Made by a program: the position numbers and the translations under genes
Part shown: positions 28,005-36,305 of the stretch, piece after piece
Position numbering within the stretch: position 1 is the first letter of the stretch
How the letters are laid out: every line of letters begins with the position of its first letter
Assembly (NCBI GenBank): GCA_021323895.1
Contig: JAJPKD010000150.1
Span: 1 to 47,422 of the forward strand
DNA length: 47,422 bases
Direction of reading: 5' to 3'
Source: Acidobacteriota bacterium
Lineage (GTDB): Bacteria > Acidobacteriota > Blastocatellia > Pyrinomonadales > Pyrinomonadaceae
The notes under the pieces: model-generated
What the model was told of the DNA's origin: nothing
Databases searched by the model: none
The model's input: the letters and a program-made list of their open reading frames with translations, nothing else

Positions 28005-29561
28005 ATGAGTGAACTCAAGCTTCTTCAGTGTCGCCTCGACAGCCGTTATGACATCGAAGAATGCCTCGGCCGCGGTAGCTATGCCGAAATTTACATGGCC
28101 CGCGACCTGGCCGCGACTGACGAGCAGTTTCGCAAAGTCGTTGTTAAAGCGCTGAATGTTCTGCTTCAGGGTTACCAGGATCCGGAGCTCGAACGCACGT
28201 TAATCCAGAACTTTCAAAACGAAGCGATCGCGCTCGATCGCGTACGGCATCCGCACATCATCAGTCGTCTGGGACATGGCACCGCCTTCGATCTAAATGG
28301 CACCGCGTTTCACTATCTCGTGCTCGAGTATCTCGGCGGCGGCGACATGGCAAAGCTGGTTCGATCCGAACCGCTGCCGCTTGAGCGCGCGCTTTTTTAT
28401 CTCCAACAGGTTTGCGCAGGGCTGGCCCATGCACACGAATGCGGCGTCATCCATCGCGACATCAAGCCACAGAATCTCTTGCTGACGACGGATCGCGAGA
28501 CCGTCAAGATTGCAGACTTTGGCGTGGCGCGGATCGAAGCCACCGACGGCGCCATCACGCGCGTAGGCACGAACATCTACGCGCCGCCTGAACACAGTCC
28601 CCTGCTTCAGACGGCGCAGCTTGATACGGCATCGCTGCAATCGTCGCAGTTAACGCCGGCGGCTGACATTTATTCGCTCGCGAAGACTTCGTACACGCTG
28701 CTTTGCGGCGTGTCTCCGCGAACGTTTGCGCATGAACCGATCACCGAATTGCCCGCGCCGCTTTCGTTTCAGCCGTGGGCGCCATCACTCTTGCGCGTGT
28801 TAGAGCGCGCAACCCAAACGCGTCCCGCGGATCGTTATCAGACGGTGCAGGATTTCTGGGACGACTTGAATGATGTTGGGATGCCGGTGACGCAACCTCT
28901 CGCGGGTGCCGCCGCGCGCCGGCGACCTAGTTCGGATCTACATGTTGAGCCTGAAGTCTTGACGTTAGCCGCGCCACCGCGCCCGCGCTTTGAAACTTCG
29001 CTGGAACTGCAGCAGCACGAGCTGGGCCGTAATGGAAGTTCGCGACCAAAGATTGTGGTTCCCATCACCGGACATCGCCCGCTCAGCCCCACTCAGGAAT
29101 TGGCAGCACGGCTCGAACCGGGTCGCGTCACCGTGCAAGTCGGCAAGAACGATTTGCCCGGGCCGCGCTCAGCCGCGCAGATGGCGATCGCCAAGTCCCG
29201 AAAGCGCGGGCGCGACTTCGTCGTCGGCCTCGTTCTTGTGTTATGTTTCGCCGGTTTGCTCGCGGCAACGGGGGCGTATGTTCGTTCACTAATCCGACAA
29301 CGGCAGAGCCAGCAAACAACTACAACGACCGACGTCGGCAAGCAAGCGGTGACCGTCACCGATGTGAACTTGCGGGCCGGGCCAAATAAAAGCACCGACA
29401 TCGTCGGTCTGGCTGAGTCAGGTTCGAAAGTGCAGATTCTGAATTCGAGCGGCACGAGCAACTGGTGCGAAGTTCAAGTGGTGCAGCACGCTCGACCGAA
29501 GGACGATCCGAATTCAGCCGATCGCGGTTGGCTGAATCGGACGTACCTAAAGTTTGACTAG
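28005..29561 (+). CDS. Transmembrane Ser/Thr protein kinase with extracytoplasmic SH3b domain
   Basis: A 518-residue protein. The kinase domain spans about 15-290 with GRGSYAEIY (22-30), catalytic Lys48, HRDIKPQN (150-157), DFG (171-173) and APPE (193-196). A 100-residue linker, a membrane helix (about 405-425) and an SH3b domain (about 449-515: VTVTDVNLRAGPNKSTDIVG and RGWLNRTYLKF) follow. In mycobacterial PknB the outside part is PASTA repeats that bind muropeptides; here an SH3b domain, often a cell-wall ligand binder, takes that place. It is predicted to phosphorylate cell-wall proteins and create sites for the two FHA proteins of the operon. Confidence 0.93.
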   Translation: MSELKLLQCRLDSRYDIEECLGRGSYAEIYMARDLAATDEQFRKVVVKALNVLLQGYQDPELERTLIQNFQNEAIALDRVRHPHIISRLGHGTAFDLNGTAFHYLVLEYLGGGDMAKLVRSEPLPLERALFYLQQVCAGLAHAHECGVIHRDIKPQNLLLTTDRETVKIADFGVARIEATDGAITRVGTNIYAPPEHSPLLQTAQLDTASLQSSQLTPAADIYSLAKTSYTLLCGVSPRTFAHEPITELPAPLSFQPWAPSLLRVLERATQTRPADRYQTVQDFWDDLNDVGMPVTQPLAGAAARRRPSSDLHVEPEVLTLAAPPRPRFETSLELQQHELGRNGSSRPKIVVPITGHRPLSPTQELAARLEPGRVTVQVGKNDLPGPRSAAQMAIAKSRKRGRDFVVGLVLVLCFAGLLAATGAYVRSLIRQRQSQQTTTTTDVGKQAVTVTDVNLRAGPNKSTDIVGLAESGSKVQILNSSGTSNWCEVQVVQHARPKDDPNSADRGWLNRTYLKFD

Positions 29562-29566
29562 TCATG

Positions 29567-29643
29567 AAATCGTGAATCGTAAATAGAAACTGCCAACGGC
29601 GGCTTCTCTATTCACCATTCACGATTTACTATTCACCATTCAT
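29567..29643. repeat. 'Empty' inverted-repeat pair of the TCGTGAATCGTAAAT family
   Basis: AAATCGTGAATCGTAAATAG (29567-29586) pairs with CTATTCACCATTCACGATTT (29608-29627), 18 of 20 positions, around a 21-nt loop containing GCCAACGGCGGC. The right arm extends as ACTATTCACCATTC up to the start codon of the second FHA gene at 29642. The arms match the terminal repeats at 11015-11455, but no gene lies between them. Confidence 0.75.
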
Positions 29644-30517
29644 GAGCCTAATCGAATCAATTCGTAAATGGATCGACGGCGAAACTGCCGACGATGTTTT
29701 GGAAGAAGCCGAAGAGCACGCGCGGCCTCGGCGTGTCTGGGAAGAATTCCTGGTAAAAATTGCGCGCGAGGTTGAAGCTTGCATGCAGCGTGAAATGTTC
29801 ACGCCGCCGGGCGGACCTACCTACATTCCGCGCGAATACATCGTTTACCTAAGCAGCGAAGACGACAAAGAATGGCAGGGCGACAAGCGCCGCGGCCTCG
29901 AGCAGGGTTTGTTCCACGTGCTGTCTGAGCGCGCCCGGGAATTAGCTGGCTCAGTTCAATTGCAAACCAAATCATTCGCGATTGAATTGCGCGTCGATGG
30001 CACGCTGAACAAGGGCGAATTCCGCGTCCAACCCGTGTGGGACGAAACCGAAGCCGGCCATACGATGGTGACCGTGCGCCCAGCGACCACGACTTCCGGT
30101 GCTGCACCTGCCACGACCTCAACCGAAACCCCAGAGGCTGATTCGGATGAAACCGGCATGACGACATCCGAAGGCGAGATTACCGTCGTACGCCCGCGCG
30201 TCACCGAGCTTTACGCGATTGAGGTTTGGCGCGAAGGCGTGCGCCAGTCAGTCGTGAAGATTTCGAAATCGGAAATCACGATCGGCCGCGGCTCACGCAC
30301 AGTTGCGGTTGATTTACCTTTGAAAGGCGATCCCGAAATCAGTCGAGTGCACGCCACGCTGACGTTCGATGATCAAGGCCGCTACTGGATTGTTCCGAAG
30401 GGACGCAACCCTACGACAATCTCCGCGAAAGAAATTCCGCGCGAGCAGCGCACGATGGTCCAGCCTGACGAGAAGATTGGGATTTGCAGCTTCACCTTGC
30501 GGATTCAGCCGAAGTGA
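29642..30517 (+). CDS. Second FHA-domain protein with DUF3662-like N-terminus
   Basis: A 291-residue cytoplasmic protein. The N-terminal 130 residues (RRVWEEFLVKIAREVEACMQ, YIPREYIVYLSSEDDKEWQG) resemble the DUF3662 part of FhaA-type proteins. A Thr/Ala/Glu-rich linker (about 145-180) follows, then a C-terminal FHA domain at about 200-290 with ITIGRGSRTVAVDLPLKGDP and EISRVHATLTFDDQGRYWIV. The usual N-G turn is replaced by KGRNPTTI, so binding may differ. It is the last gene of the wall and phospho-signalling operon and converges on the HD-GYP gene with 4 bp between stops. Confidence 0.88.
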   Translation: MSLIESIRKWIDGETADDVLEEAEEHARPRRVWEEFLVKIAREVEACMQREMFTPPGGPTYIPREYIVYLSSEDDKEWQGDKRRGLEQGLFHVLSERARELAGSVQLQTKSFAIELRVDGTLNKGEFRVQPVWDETEAGHTMVTVRPATTTSGAAPATTSTETPEADSDETGMTTSEGEITVVRPRVTELYAIEVWREGVRQSVVKISKSEITIGRGSRTVAVDLPLKGDPEISRVHATLTFDDQGRYWIVPKGRNPTTISAKEIPREQRTMVQPDEKIGICSFTLRIQPK

Positions 30518-30521
30518 GCAG

Positions 30522-31778
30522 TTAGTGGGCTGTGGCTGCGAGCGAGCCGCCATCAAAATCAACCAGGAGTTGATTCAATAGCGGGCTGACGCTTTCGACG
30601 TTATCGTAGTTCCGATTGAGCAAGTTCAAGAGACGCCTCTCTTTACTTCCTTCGATCTCTTTCAGAAACGCGCGACAAAAAGCACAGACAACGACCGGAT
30701 CGAATTGCGTTCCGGTGTTCGCGCGGAAATCTTCCAGCACGTCTTCCAGCGGCAGCTTATTGCGATAAGGACGATCGGTCGTCATCGCGTCGAACGAATC
30801 GGCGAGCGTAACGATCTTGGCGCCGGGCGGAATCTGGTCGCCCTTCAAGCCGTCGGGATAACCGTTGCCGTCGATGCGCTCGTGATGATAGCGGGCCATC
30901 AAAGGGATCTCTGCGTAAGGATGATTGATGCGCGCGAGAATTTCGTAACCTGCCGAAGGATGGCGCGACATCTCTTTTGATTCTTTCGCGCTGAAACGCT
31001 CGGGCGAATTGATCACGCTGAGATCCACGATCAATTTGCCGATGTCGTGCAGGTAACCGGCTATGGTTATTCCTTCTACCTCGTCATCGCTCCAGCCCAT
31101 TTCGCGCGCGATGATTTCGCTGTACTTGCCGACGCGCACCGAATGGCCTTGCGTGTATCGATCCTTGATGTCGATGGCCGCGGCAAAGGCATGCACCGTT
31201 TCTTTGTAGATTTTTCGCAGCCCATCGTACAGCTTCTGGTTTTCGATGGCTTTGTGTTCGACTTCTTCCAGCAGGCGATGGCTATGAATACCGACGCCGA
31301 TGTGCCGCGACAGAACCTTGAGCGTTTCGAAATCTTCTTCAGTGAATTTCTCGCCCGAAGCTTTTTCGCCGAGCAAGACGATCCCGATCAGGCGTTCGCG
31401 CACCACCAGCGGCAGCAGTAGATCGATCTCAATCGAGGCCAATTCGCTTTTATGATCTTCGAGGAACCGTTCAGCTTCTTTCGTCGCGTCGGCGAGCGTG
31501 ATCGCCGAGCCGAGACTCGCCAGATCCCGCGCGTGATGGGCTGCGATGTTGAAAGTTTCGCTCGTGCCCACACCCAACCCGCGCGCGGCCACCAGGCGCA
31601 ATTGGTGCCCTTCACGGTCATATTCCGTCACGCCGCCACGGCGAATCGCGAGCGATCCCAGCAGCAGATGAAACGAATTGCGCAGCATCTCTTCGAAGTC
31701 GCCCGTGTCGGCAATCTCCTGTCCGAGATCCGCCAGTGCCGAAAACGTGTGAAGCAATCGTTGTGTGTCTGTATCCAT
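30522..31778 (-). CDS. GAF-HD-GYP cyclic di-GMP phosphodiesterase
   Basis: A 418-residue protein. Residues about 20-170 form a GAF sensor domain (LLLPLVVRERLIGIVLLGEK). A helical linker leads to an HD-GYP domain with HDIGKL (H244-D245), RHPSAGYEIL, ARYHHERIDGNGYPDG (GYP at 306-308) and LADSFDAMTTDRPYR. The HD pair, the HHE and the GYP motif are all present, so hydrolysis of c-di-GMP is expected. It is the last gene of a four-gene minus-strand set with a diguanylate cyclase, so synthesis and breakdown are encoded together. It is 14 bp from the STAS gene. Confidence 0.93.
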   Translation of the reverse strand: MDTDTQRLLHTFSALADLGQEIADTGDFEEMLRNSFHLLLGSLAIRRGGVTEYDREGHQLRLVAARGLGVGTSETFNIAAHHARDLASLGSAITLADATKEAERFLEDHKSELASIEIDLLLPLVVRERLIGIVLLGEKASGEKFTEEDFETLKVLSRHIGVGIHSHRLLEEVEHKAIENQKLYDGLRKIYKETVHAFAAAIDIKDRYTQGHSVRVGKYSEIIAREMGWSDDEVEGITIAGYLHDIGKLIVDLSVINSPERFSAKESKEMSRHPSAGYEILARINHPYAEIPLMARYHHERIDGNGYPDGLKGDQIPPGAKIVTLADSFDAMTTDRPYRNKLPLEDVLEDFRANTGTQFDPVVVCAFCRAFLKEIEGSKERRLLNLLNRNYDNVESVSPLLNQLLVDFDGGSLAATAH

Positions 31779-31792
31779 TGAAGTTGTGTCAG

Positions 31793-32155
31793 TCAGATCT
31801 GCGCGGCGAGGGAGAGCGCTTCGTCCTCGTTCGTGGCCAGGCTGACGTGACGTGTCAGCCCCAGCATCTCGAACAAATTGGCCGTGTGATTATTTACGTC
31901 TGAAAAAATGAGGCGCGCAGTACTTTGCTCAGCCGCGTCGATTACGCCCACCAGAATCGAAACGCCGATGCTGTTAACGAGTTCCGTGTCGCGAAAGTTA
32001 ATAATCAGCGTGCGACAGCCTGACTCGAGTTGCCGCCGGCATTCCCGTTCGATGCGCTCGCCGCTGAGTTTATTGAGATAATCGCTTGCGTAAATGATCG
32101 CGACATCACCCACGCTGCGCGACTGCACCGCGATCTCCCGACCAGCGTCCGTCAT
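31793..32155 (-). CDS. STAS-domain anti-sigma-factor antagonist
   Basis: A 120-residue SpoIIAA/RsbV-like protein: VGDVAIIYASDYLNKLSGER, CRTLIINFRDTELVNSIGVS and ILVGVIDAAEQSTARLIFSD. The phospho-acceptor is most likely S62 in NSIG, the usual position for phosphorylation by an RsbW-type kinase. Such a domain is encoded directly upstream (32229-34436), so the pair probably form a partner switch. A cognate PP2C phosphatase is not in this operon. The palindromic repeats at 32160-32232 separate it from the kinase-like gene. Confidence 0.92.
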   Translation of the reverse strand: MTDAGREIAVQSRSVGDVAIIYASDYLNKLSGERIERECRRQLESGCRTLIINFRDTELVNSIGVSILVGVIDAAEQSTARLIFSDVNNHTANLFEMLGLTRHVSLATNEDEALSLAAQI

Positions 32156-32159
32156 GCTT

Positions 32160-32232
32160 CAGTAAGGCCCCCCTCTTACTGAGTAGCGCAAGTTGATAAC
32201 TTGCGAGATCGCAAATTAACAATTTGCGCTAC
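32160..32232. repeat. Three palindromes between the RsbW-like and STAS genes
   Basis: CAGTAAG-gccccccct-CTTACTG (about 32160-32182) is followed by CGCAAGTT-gat-AACTTGCG (32187-32205) and CGCAAATT-aac-AATTTGCG (32210-32228). The last two are members of a 19-bp family with a 3-nt variable centre. They are bordered by GTAG and CTAC, as seen also at 39405-39423 and 43003-43022. The TAG stop of the RsbW-like gene is formed by the border. Confidence 0.8.
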
Positions 32233-34436
32233 CGTAAGTATTTCGTCATTCTCAGTTGCGTGCCGTCGTCCACGTGAACGAACTCGACTTCGTCCATCAA
32301 CGTCTTGATCAGCTTCAAGCCCCAGCCTCGGCGGCTCTTTGCGTTCGGCTCGATGCTCGCTTCTTGTCCGTTCCGTCCGGGCAATTGCGTGGGCACGACG
32401 CCGCGACTCGCTACCGTAACGACTAATTTATCATCTTCTAACCGAAAGCGCTGGTAAATTCTTCGATCGGGACTGAGGCTGTGTTCGGTGGCATTGATGC
32501 ACGCTTCGACCAACGCCGTCTTAATTTGATTTATTGCTTCGGGCTGGAAGTTGATCCGTCGCGCAATCTGCTCCACGGCTCGCGCCGCGACGAGTTCCGA
32601 ATCCTCACCCATTGGGATGATCATTTCATACTCGTCCGCATCAATCGTGCTTGGTTCAAGAGTCTCGGTCGAGACAAGCTTCGCGATCAATTCAAACTGC
32701 TGACGGCTCGAGCCGAACGCCTTCCGTTCATTCAGGAAATCACTTGCGTCCTTCGAGAACCCTTCACGCGTGATTAGCCAAATACGGAAGCGTTCAAAAC
32801 CATTCTCGCGGGCGAGACTGGTCAGGCGATCGCAGGACGCTTCGATGAGTTCTCTGCTCGCTTCCAGTTTTGAATCGATTTCCGTAACCAGCCAAACCAC
32901 TTCGCTTTCGGTTTCGTACTCCGCGTTTTCAAAAGCATGCGCCACCACACAGCGTTCTGATACGGAGCCGGCCGTATTCGTAATGGCTCCGCAGCAAACG
33001 GCCTGTATCACCTGGGGCAGGCGAAGCAACTCCGATTCTGTTTCCAAGCCGCTCTCGATCGCGTCAGGCGTTTCGCCCTTGTACCTAGCCGCAAAGCGAT
33101 CGTAATGAAACAACACGGCGGGAATGTCCTGACAATTGAACTGTGGCAGCAAATCAGCCAACCCGAGCGCCGATTCGCGGCGGTACTTCTGCGCCATCGT
33201 TTGTGGCGCGCGCTTCAGCGTCTCTGCCAACATTGCGCCGACAACCCTGGCGCGCGGCCCACCCGACACTTCCAACTCGTATTGAGTGCGCAGGTAATCG
33301 ATCCACGGATAGGAGTCGGTGTTGACTTCGATGAAAGCTGCGGTTGAGTTCACCATCTCGTACACGTGAAGCGCTTCGATCAGTTGCTCGAACTCATGAG
33401 ACGCCAGCCCGATTCTCTTCTTCCAGGCCCCCAGCGACGACTTGCGCGTCTCGCTGGCCGCGGACTCATACAAAACTCGAAGCAATGTGCGCTTCGTTTG
33501 CGAAGAGTCCGCCAGGCCATTAATGATTGAATCGAAGTGGCGCTTGATGCTTCCGCCCATCAAATCGTCAACGTAGAGCCGCTGGCAATTCAGAAAGCTG
33601 ACGAGCGAAGTCTGTTTGTCATGCGCAGTCCGCAGAAACGTGCTGATGAAAAGTGGGCTGCCACCAAGTTGCTGCGCAATGAGATCGCGCGAAGCCTCGT
33701 CAATTTTGATATTCCGACGTCGTGCCAAAGTGTCTATGAGGCGGCTGGCCGCTTCATCGTCAAGTCGATCGATATTGACGGTACCGCTGGCATCGCTGAT
33801 CGTTCGGTCCGCGTCGTGAAGTAATTGGGCCACCTGCCGGCGCAGGCCGGCTATCGCAAACGGGCCTCGAGTTCGCCTAATGAGCCGCAGCAGGCTACCA
33901 GCGATCGTAGCTCCTGGGCCGAATGGTTGCGTCGCCATGCAATCCAAAAGTGGATAAACAACTCGGCCATTGACGGAAAGCCGATGCGGCATACTGAAAC
34001 AGAATTCAAGAAATTCGTTTTCGGAGGTTTGTTCGCGTTCGAACCTGTCGATCAGCGTGGTTACCAACTCGTAATCAGACGGCAGCGCCAAGTCGGAGAG
34101 ATCATTTAGCGTTAGAGGCGCCGTACACAGCAGCGAGTCAACGCGGCGATAGGCTATGTACTGCTGCAGAGCAGTTTTGAAAAACCGGCGCCCTGTCTCA
34201 GATGCGGATTCATTTGCCTTCCAGGGAAAGTAAACTGGAATTGCAAAGCCACGTTGCTGAAACAACTGATCGTATGTCTGCCGAAGCAACTCTCCGGCGC
34301 CGGCGCCGGGCGCGCTCATCAGAATGATGCCGCGGGCCGTGGCCGCAACCGCCTGCTGCGTGAGCGCGCGCAGTTCCGCATCGCGACCGACGAAGTCTTC
34401 GCGAGGCGTCAGGGCAAGTATCTGAGTTTGTCTCAT
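32229..34436 (-). CDS. NTPase-like protein fused to a C-terminal RsbW/HATPase domain
   Basis: A 735-residue protein starting at the ATG at 34436, whose A overlaps the upstream stop (TGATG). The N-terminus (REDFVGRDAELRALTQQAVA) is typical of AAA/STAND NTPases, but the P-loop reads SAPGAGAGELL with no Lys-Thr/Ser, so nucleotide binding is doubtful. A helical middle of about 400 residues follows. Residues about 616-735 form an anti-sigma kinase-like HATPase fold: the N box EACINATEHS and the G2 box RRGWGLKLIKTLMD are present, but the G1 Asp (normally D-x-G) is replaced in VASRGVV. It probably binds the STAS protein encoded next, though kinase activity is uncertain. Confidence 0.8.
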   Translation of the reverse strand: MRQTQILALTPREDFVGRDAELRALTQQAVAATARGIILMSAPGAGAGELLRQTYDQLFQQRGFAIPVYFPWKANESASETGRRFFKTALQQYIAYRRVDSLLCTAPLTLNDLSDLALPSDYELVTTLIDRFEREQTSENEFLEFCFSMPHRLSVNGRVVYPLLDCMATQPFGPGATIAGSLLRLIRRTRGPFAIAGLRRQVAQLLHDADRTISDASGTVNIDRLDDEAASRLIDTLARRRNIKIDEASRDLIAQQLGGSPLFISTFLRTAHDKQTSLVSFLNCQRLYVDDLMGGSIKRHFDSIINGLADSSQTKRTLLRVLYESAASETRKSSLGAWKKRIGLASHEFEQLIEALHVYEMVNSTAAFIEVNTDSYPWIDYLRTQYELEVSGGPRARVVGAMLAETLKRAPQTMAQKYRRESALGLADLLPQFNCQDIPAVLFHYDRFAARYKGETPDAIESGLETESELLRLPQVIQAVCCGAITNTAGSVSERCVVAHAFENAEYETESEVVWLVTEIDSKLEASRELIEASCDRLTSLARENGFERFRIWLITREGFSKDASDFLNERKAFGSSRQQFELIAKLVSTETLEPSTIDADEYEMIIPMGEDSELVAARAVEQIARRINFQPEAINQIKTALVEACINATEHSLSPDRRIYQRFRLEDDKLVVTVASRGVVPTQLPGRNGQEASIEPNAKSRRGWGLKLIKTLMDEVEFVHVDDGTQLRMTKYLR

Positions 34437-36145
34437 CAATTGTGCCGAGGATTCATGGGACCGGCCGGCTGCGCTCCTTGAAACGCGTACGCTCGATTCT
34501 TTCCATGATGCTTCGCGTGATAAAGAGCGCGATCCGCCGCGCGCACAATTGCTTCGGCTGAATCAAGGGTGCCGGAGAGCGTTGAAAGGCCAATGCTCAC
34601 CGTTACGCTGCCCAGCGGCTGTGTCTTGCCGTGCGGAAACGGCGTGGTCATGATTTTCCGGCGAATGCGATCGGCGATCACGCCCGCCTCTTCCAAACTA
34701 GTTTGCGGCAGCAGGATCGAGAACTCTTCGCCTCCATAACGCGAGGCGACGTCAACTTTGCGCAGCTCTGCCCGCAAGCATTGCGCGGTGATCTCCAGAG
34801 CGCGATCGCCCGCCTGATGGCCATTGCGATCGTTATAGAGCTTGAAATCGTCGATATCGATCATCATGAAGCTGAGTGGATAGTCATACCGTTTTGAACG
34901 GCTTAATTCTTCGGCCAGTCGCGCTTCCAGATAACGTCGATTGTGCAAGCCCGTGAGCGGGTCGGTGATCGACATCAACTGAAATTGATTCGCGCGCTGC
35001 TGCCACTCAGCTCGTTCAAGCGCCAGCGCAATCTGCGGCGCCACCAGGTCGATCACGCTCAAGTCGTGAATGTCATAAGCGCCGCCGCCGATCTTGTCCG
35101 CGAGATTCAAGACACCAAAGCGGCGCGCGCCGATCGTAATCGGGTAGCTGATAAACGACTTGGTTTTGTACCGGCGCTCAGACGGACTCACTCTCCCCAA
35201 CTCGTCAACCGTCGCGACCAGCGGCCGATTCTCCCGCATGACCGCGCCGGCAATTCCCTCGCCCATCGCGATCGGAGCGACTTCGGCGACCGCCGCGGGA
35301 ATACCCCGCGCCGCGGTCATCGTCAGACTATTTGCCGATTCATCAAACAACAAGAGCGAGCTGCGCTCGGCGCCGACCAAGTCTGCCGACTGCGCCACAA
35401 TCGATTGATAAGTTCGCGCTGGATCGGAAGCATCGATCTGTTCGGCGAACCTGCGAATCGACTCAGCCAGGCTGGCTGCGGTTGATGAGGGCGAAGGCTC
35501 CGGCCCGGAAATTAACTCATCGCGAAGAGCCGGCTCGTCACTGGGCACAAGCTCATCGGCCGCAACCGCGATCTCTTCGTCTCCCGGCGGCTGCGTCGTT
35601 ACGAACTTTTGCGCCGCATTGCTCACTCGCAGTGCCGCATGATCTAGATCGGCCTCGTCGGCGAAGATCACGTTTTGGAACAGCTCGGTTGAACACAGAT
35701 CCTGAAGGTCACCCGAGCGAAATCGTTCAACGAGTTCTCGATAATCCGTTCCGTGCAAGAACGCTCGTCCGCCGATGACTACGAGTTCACGCGCCTCATC
35801 GATTTCGATCGGCATCGCGAAGCACTGCAAACCAGCATGACAGCGGTAGTGTGTGATCGTCCCTGCGGCTGTGGCACGCGCGTGCGCTTCCCCGCAAAAC
35901 GGATCGCAAAGCTTGACGTAATCAGGTGACGATTGCAGCGCCTGGCAAATCGAGTTGTTGTTAGTTACCGACAGCGCGGGTGGTTGGTGACCTTCAACCA
36001 GCAGCAGCGAAATTCCGGACGAGGCGGAGATCTCCGCCTGCACCTTGGACCAGTTGGCCGGCGCGCCTCCCGGCTCTTCCTGCGGAGTCTCGCGCGCTGG
36101 TTTTTTCCGGGACTTCACCTTCGTGTTTGAATCAGATTGCTGCAT
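34436..36145 (-). CDS. PocR-GAF-GGDEF diguanylate cyclase
   Basis: A 569-residue soluble protein. Residues about 30-185 are a PocR-type sensor with the conserved Cys set C80, C84, C102 and C108 (YVKLCDPFCGEAH, YRCHAGLQCFAMPI). Residues about 220-380 are a GAF domain. The GGDEF domain at about 393-555 has DPLTGLHNRRYL, the active site GGEEF (471-475) and a product-inhibition I-site R462-K-V-D465 exactly five residues before it. It should therefore make c-di-GMP under feedback control. PocR may sense a small ligand or redox state through its Cys residues. It is the first gene of the four-gene set and is translationally coupled to the next. Confidence 0.94.
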   Translation of the reverse strand: MQQSDSNTKVKSRKKPARETPQEEPGGAPANWSKVQAEISASSGISLLLVEGHQPPALSVTNNNSICQALQSSPDYVKLCDPFCGEAHARATAAGTITHYRCHAGLQCFAMPIEIDEARELVVIGGRAFLHGTDYRELVERFRSGDLQDLCSTELFQNVIFADEADLDHAALRVSNAAQKFVTTQPPGDEEIAVAADELVPSDEPALRDELISGPEPSPSSTAASLAESIRRFAEQIDASDPARTYQSIVAQSADLVGAERSSLLLFDESANSLTMTAARGIPAAVAEVAPIAMGEGIAGAVMRENRPLVATVDELGRVSPSERRYKTKSFISYPITIGARRFGVLNLADKIGGGAYDIHDLSVIDLVAPQIALALERAEWQQRANQFQLMSITDPLTGLHNRRYLEARLAEELSRSKRYDYPLSFMMIDIDDFKLYNDRNGHQAGDRALEITAQCLRAELRKVDVASRYGGEEFSILLPQTSLEEAGVIADRIRRKIMTTPFPHGKTQPLGSVTVSIGLSTLSGTLDSAEAIVRAADRALYHAKHHGKNRAYAFQGAQPAGPMNPRHN

Positions 36146-36305
36146 TAACTCGACATAAGCCGCGGCGATTGCTCGCGAGTATAGGTTGGAAGCCGACGCT
36201 CACCAACCATTTGTTGCGAACACACACGCCAAGCGAAAGCCCCGCGGCCCGGCGGACAAGAAATTCAACTCACAATCTCCGTAAACGACTAATAGCCTGA
36301 GGTTT

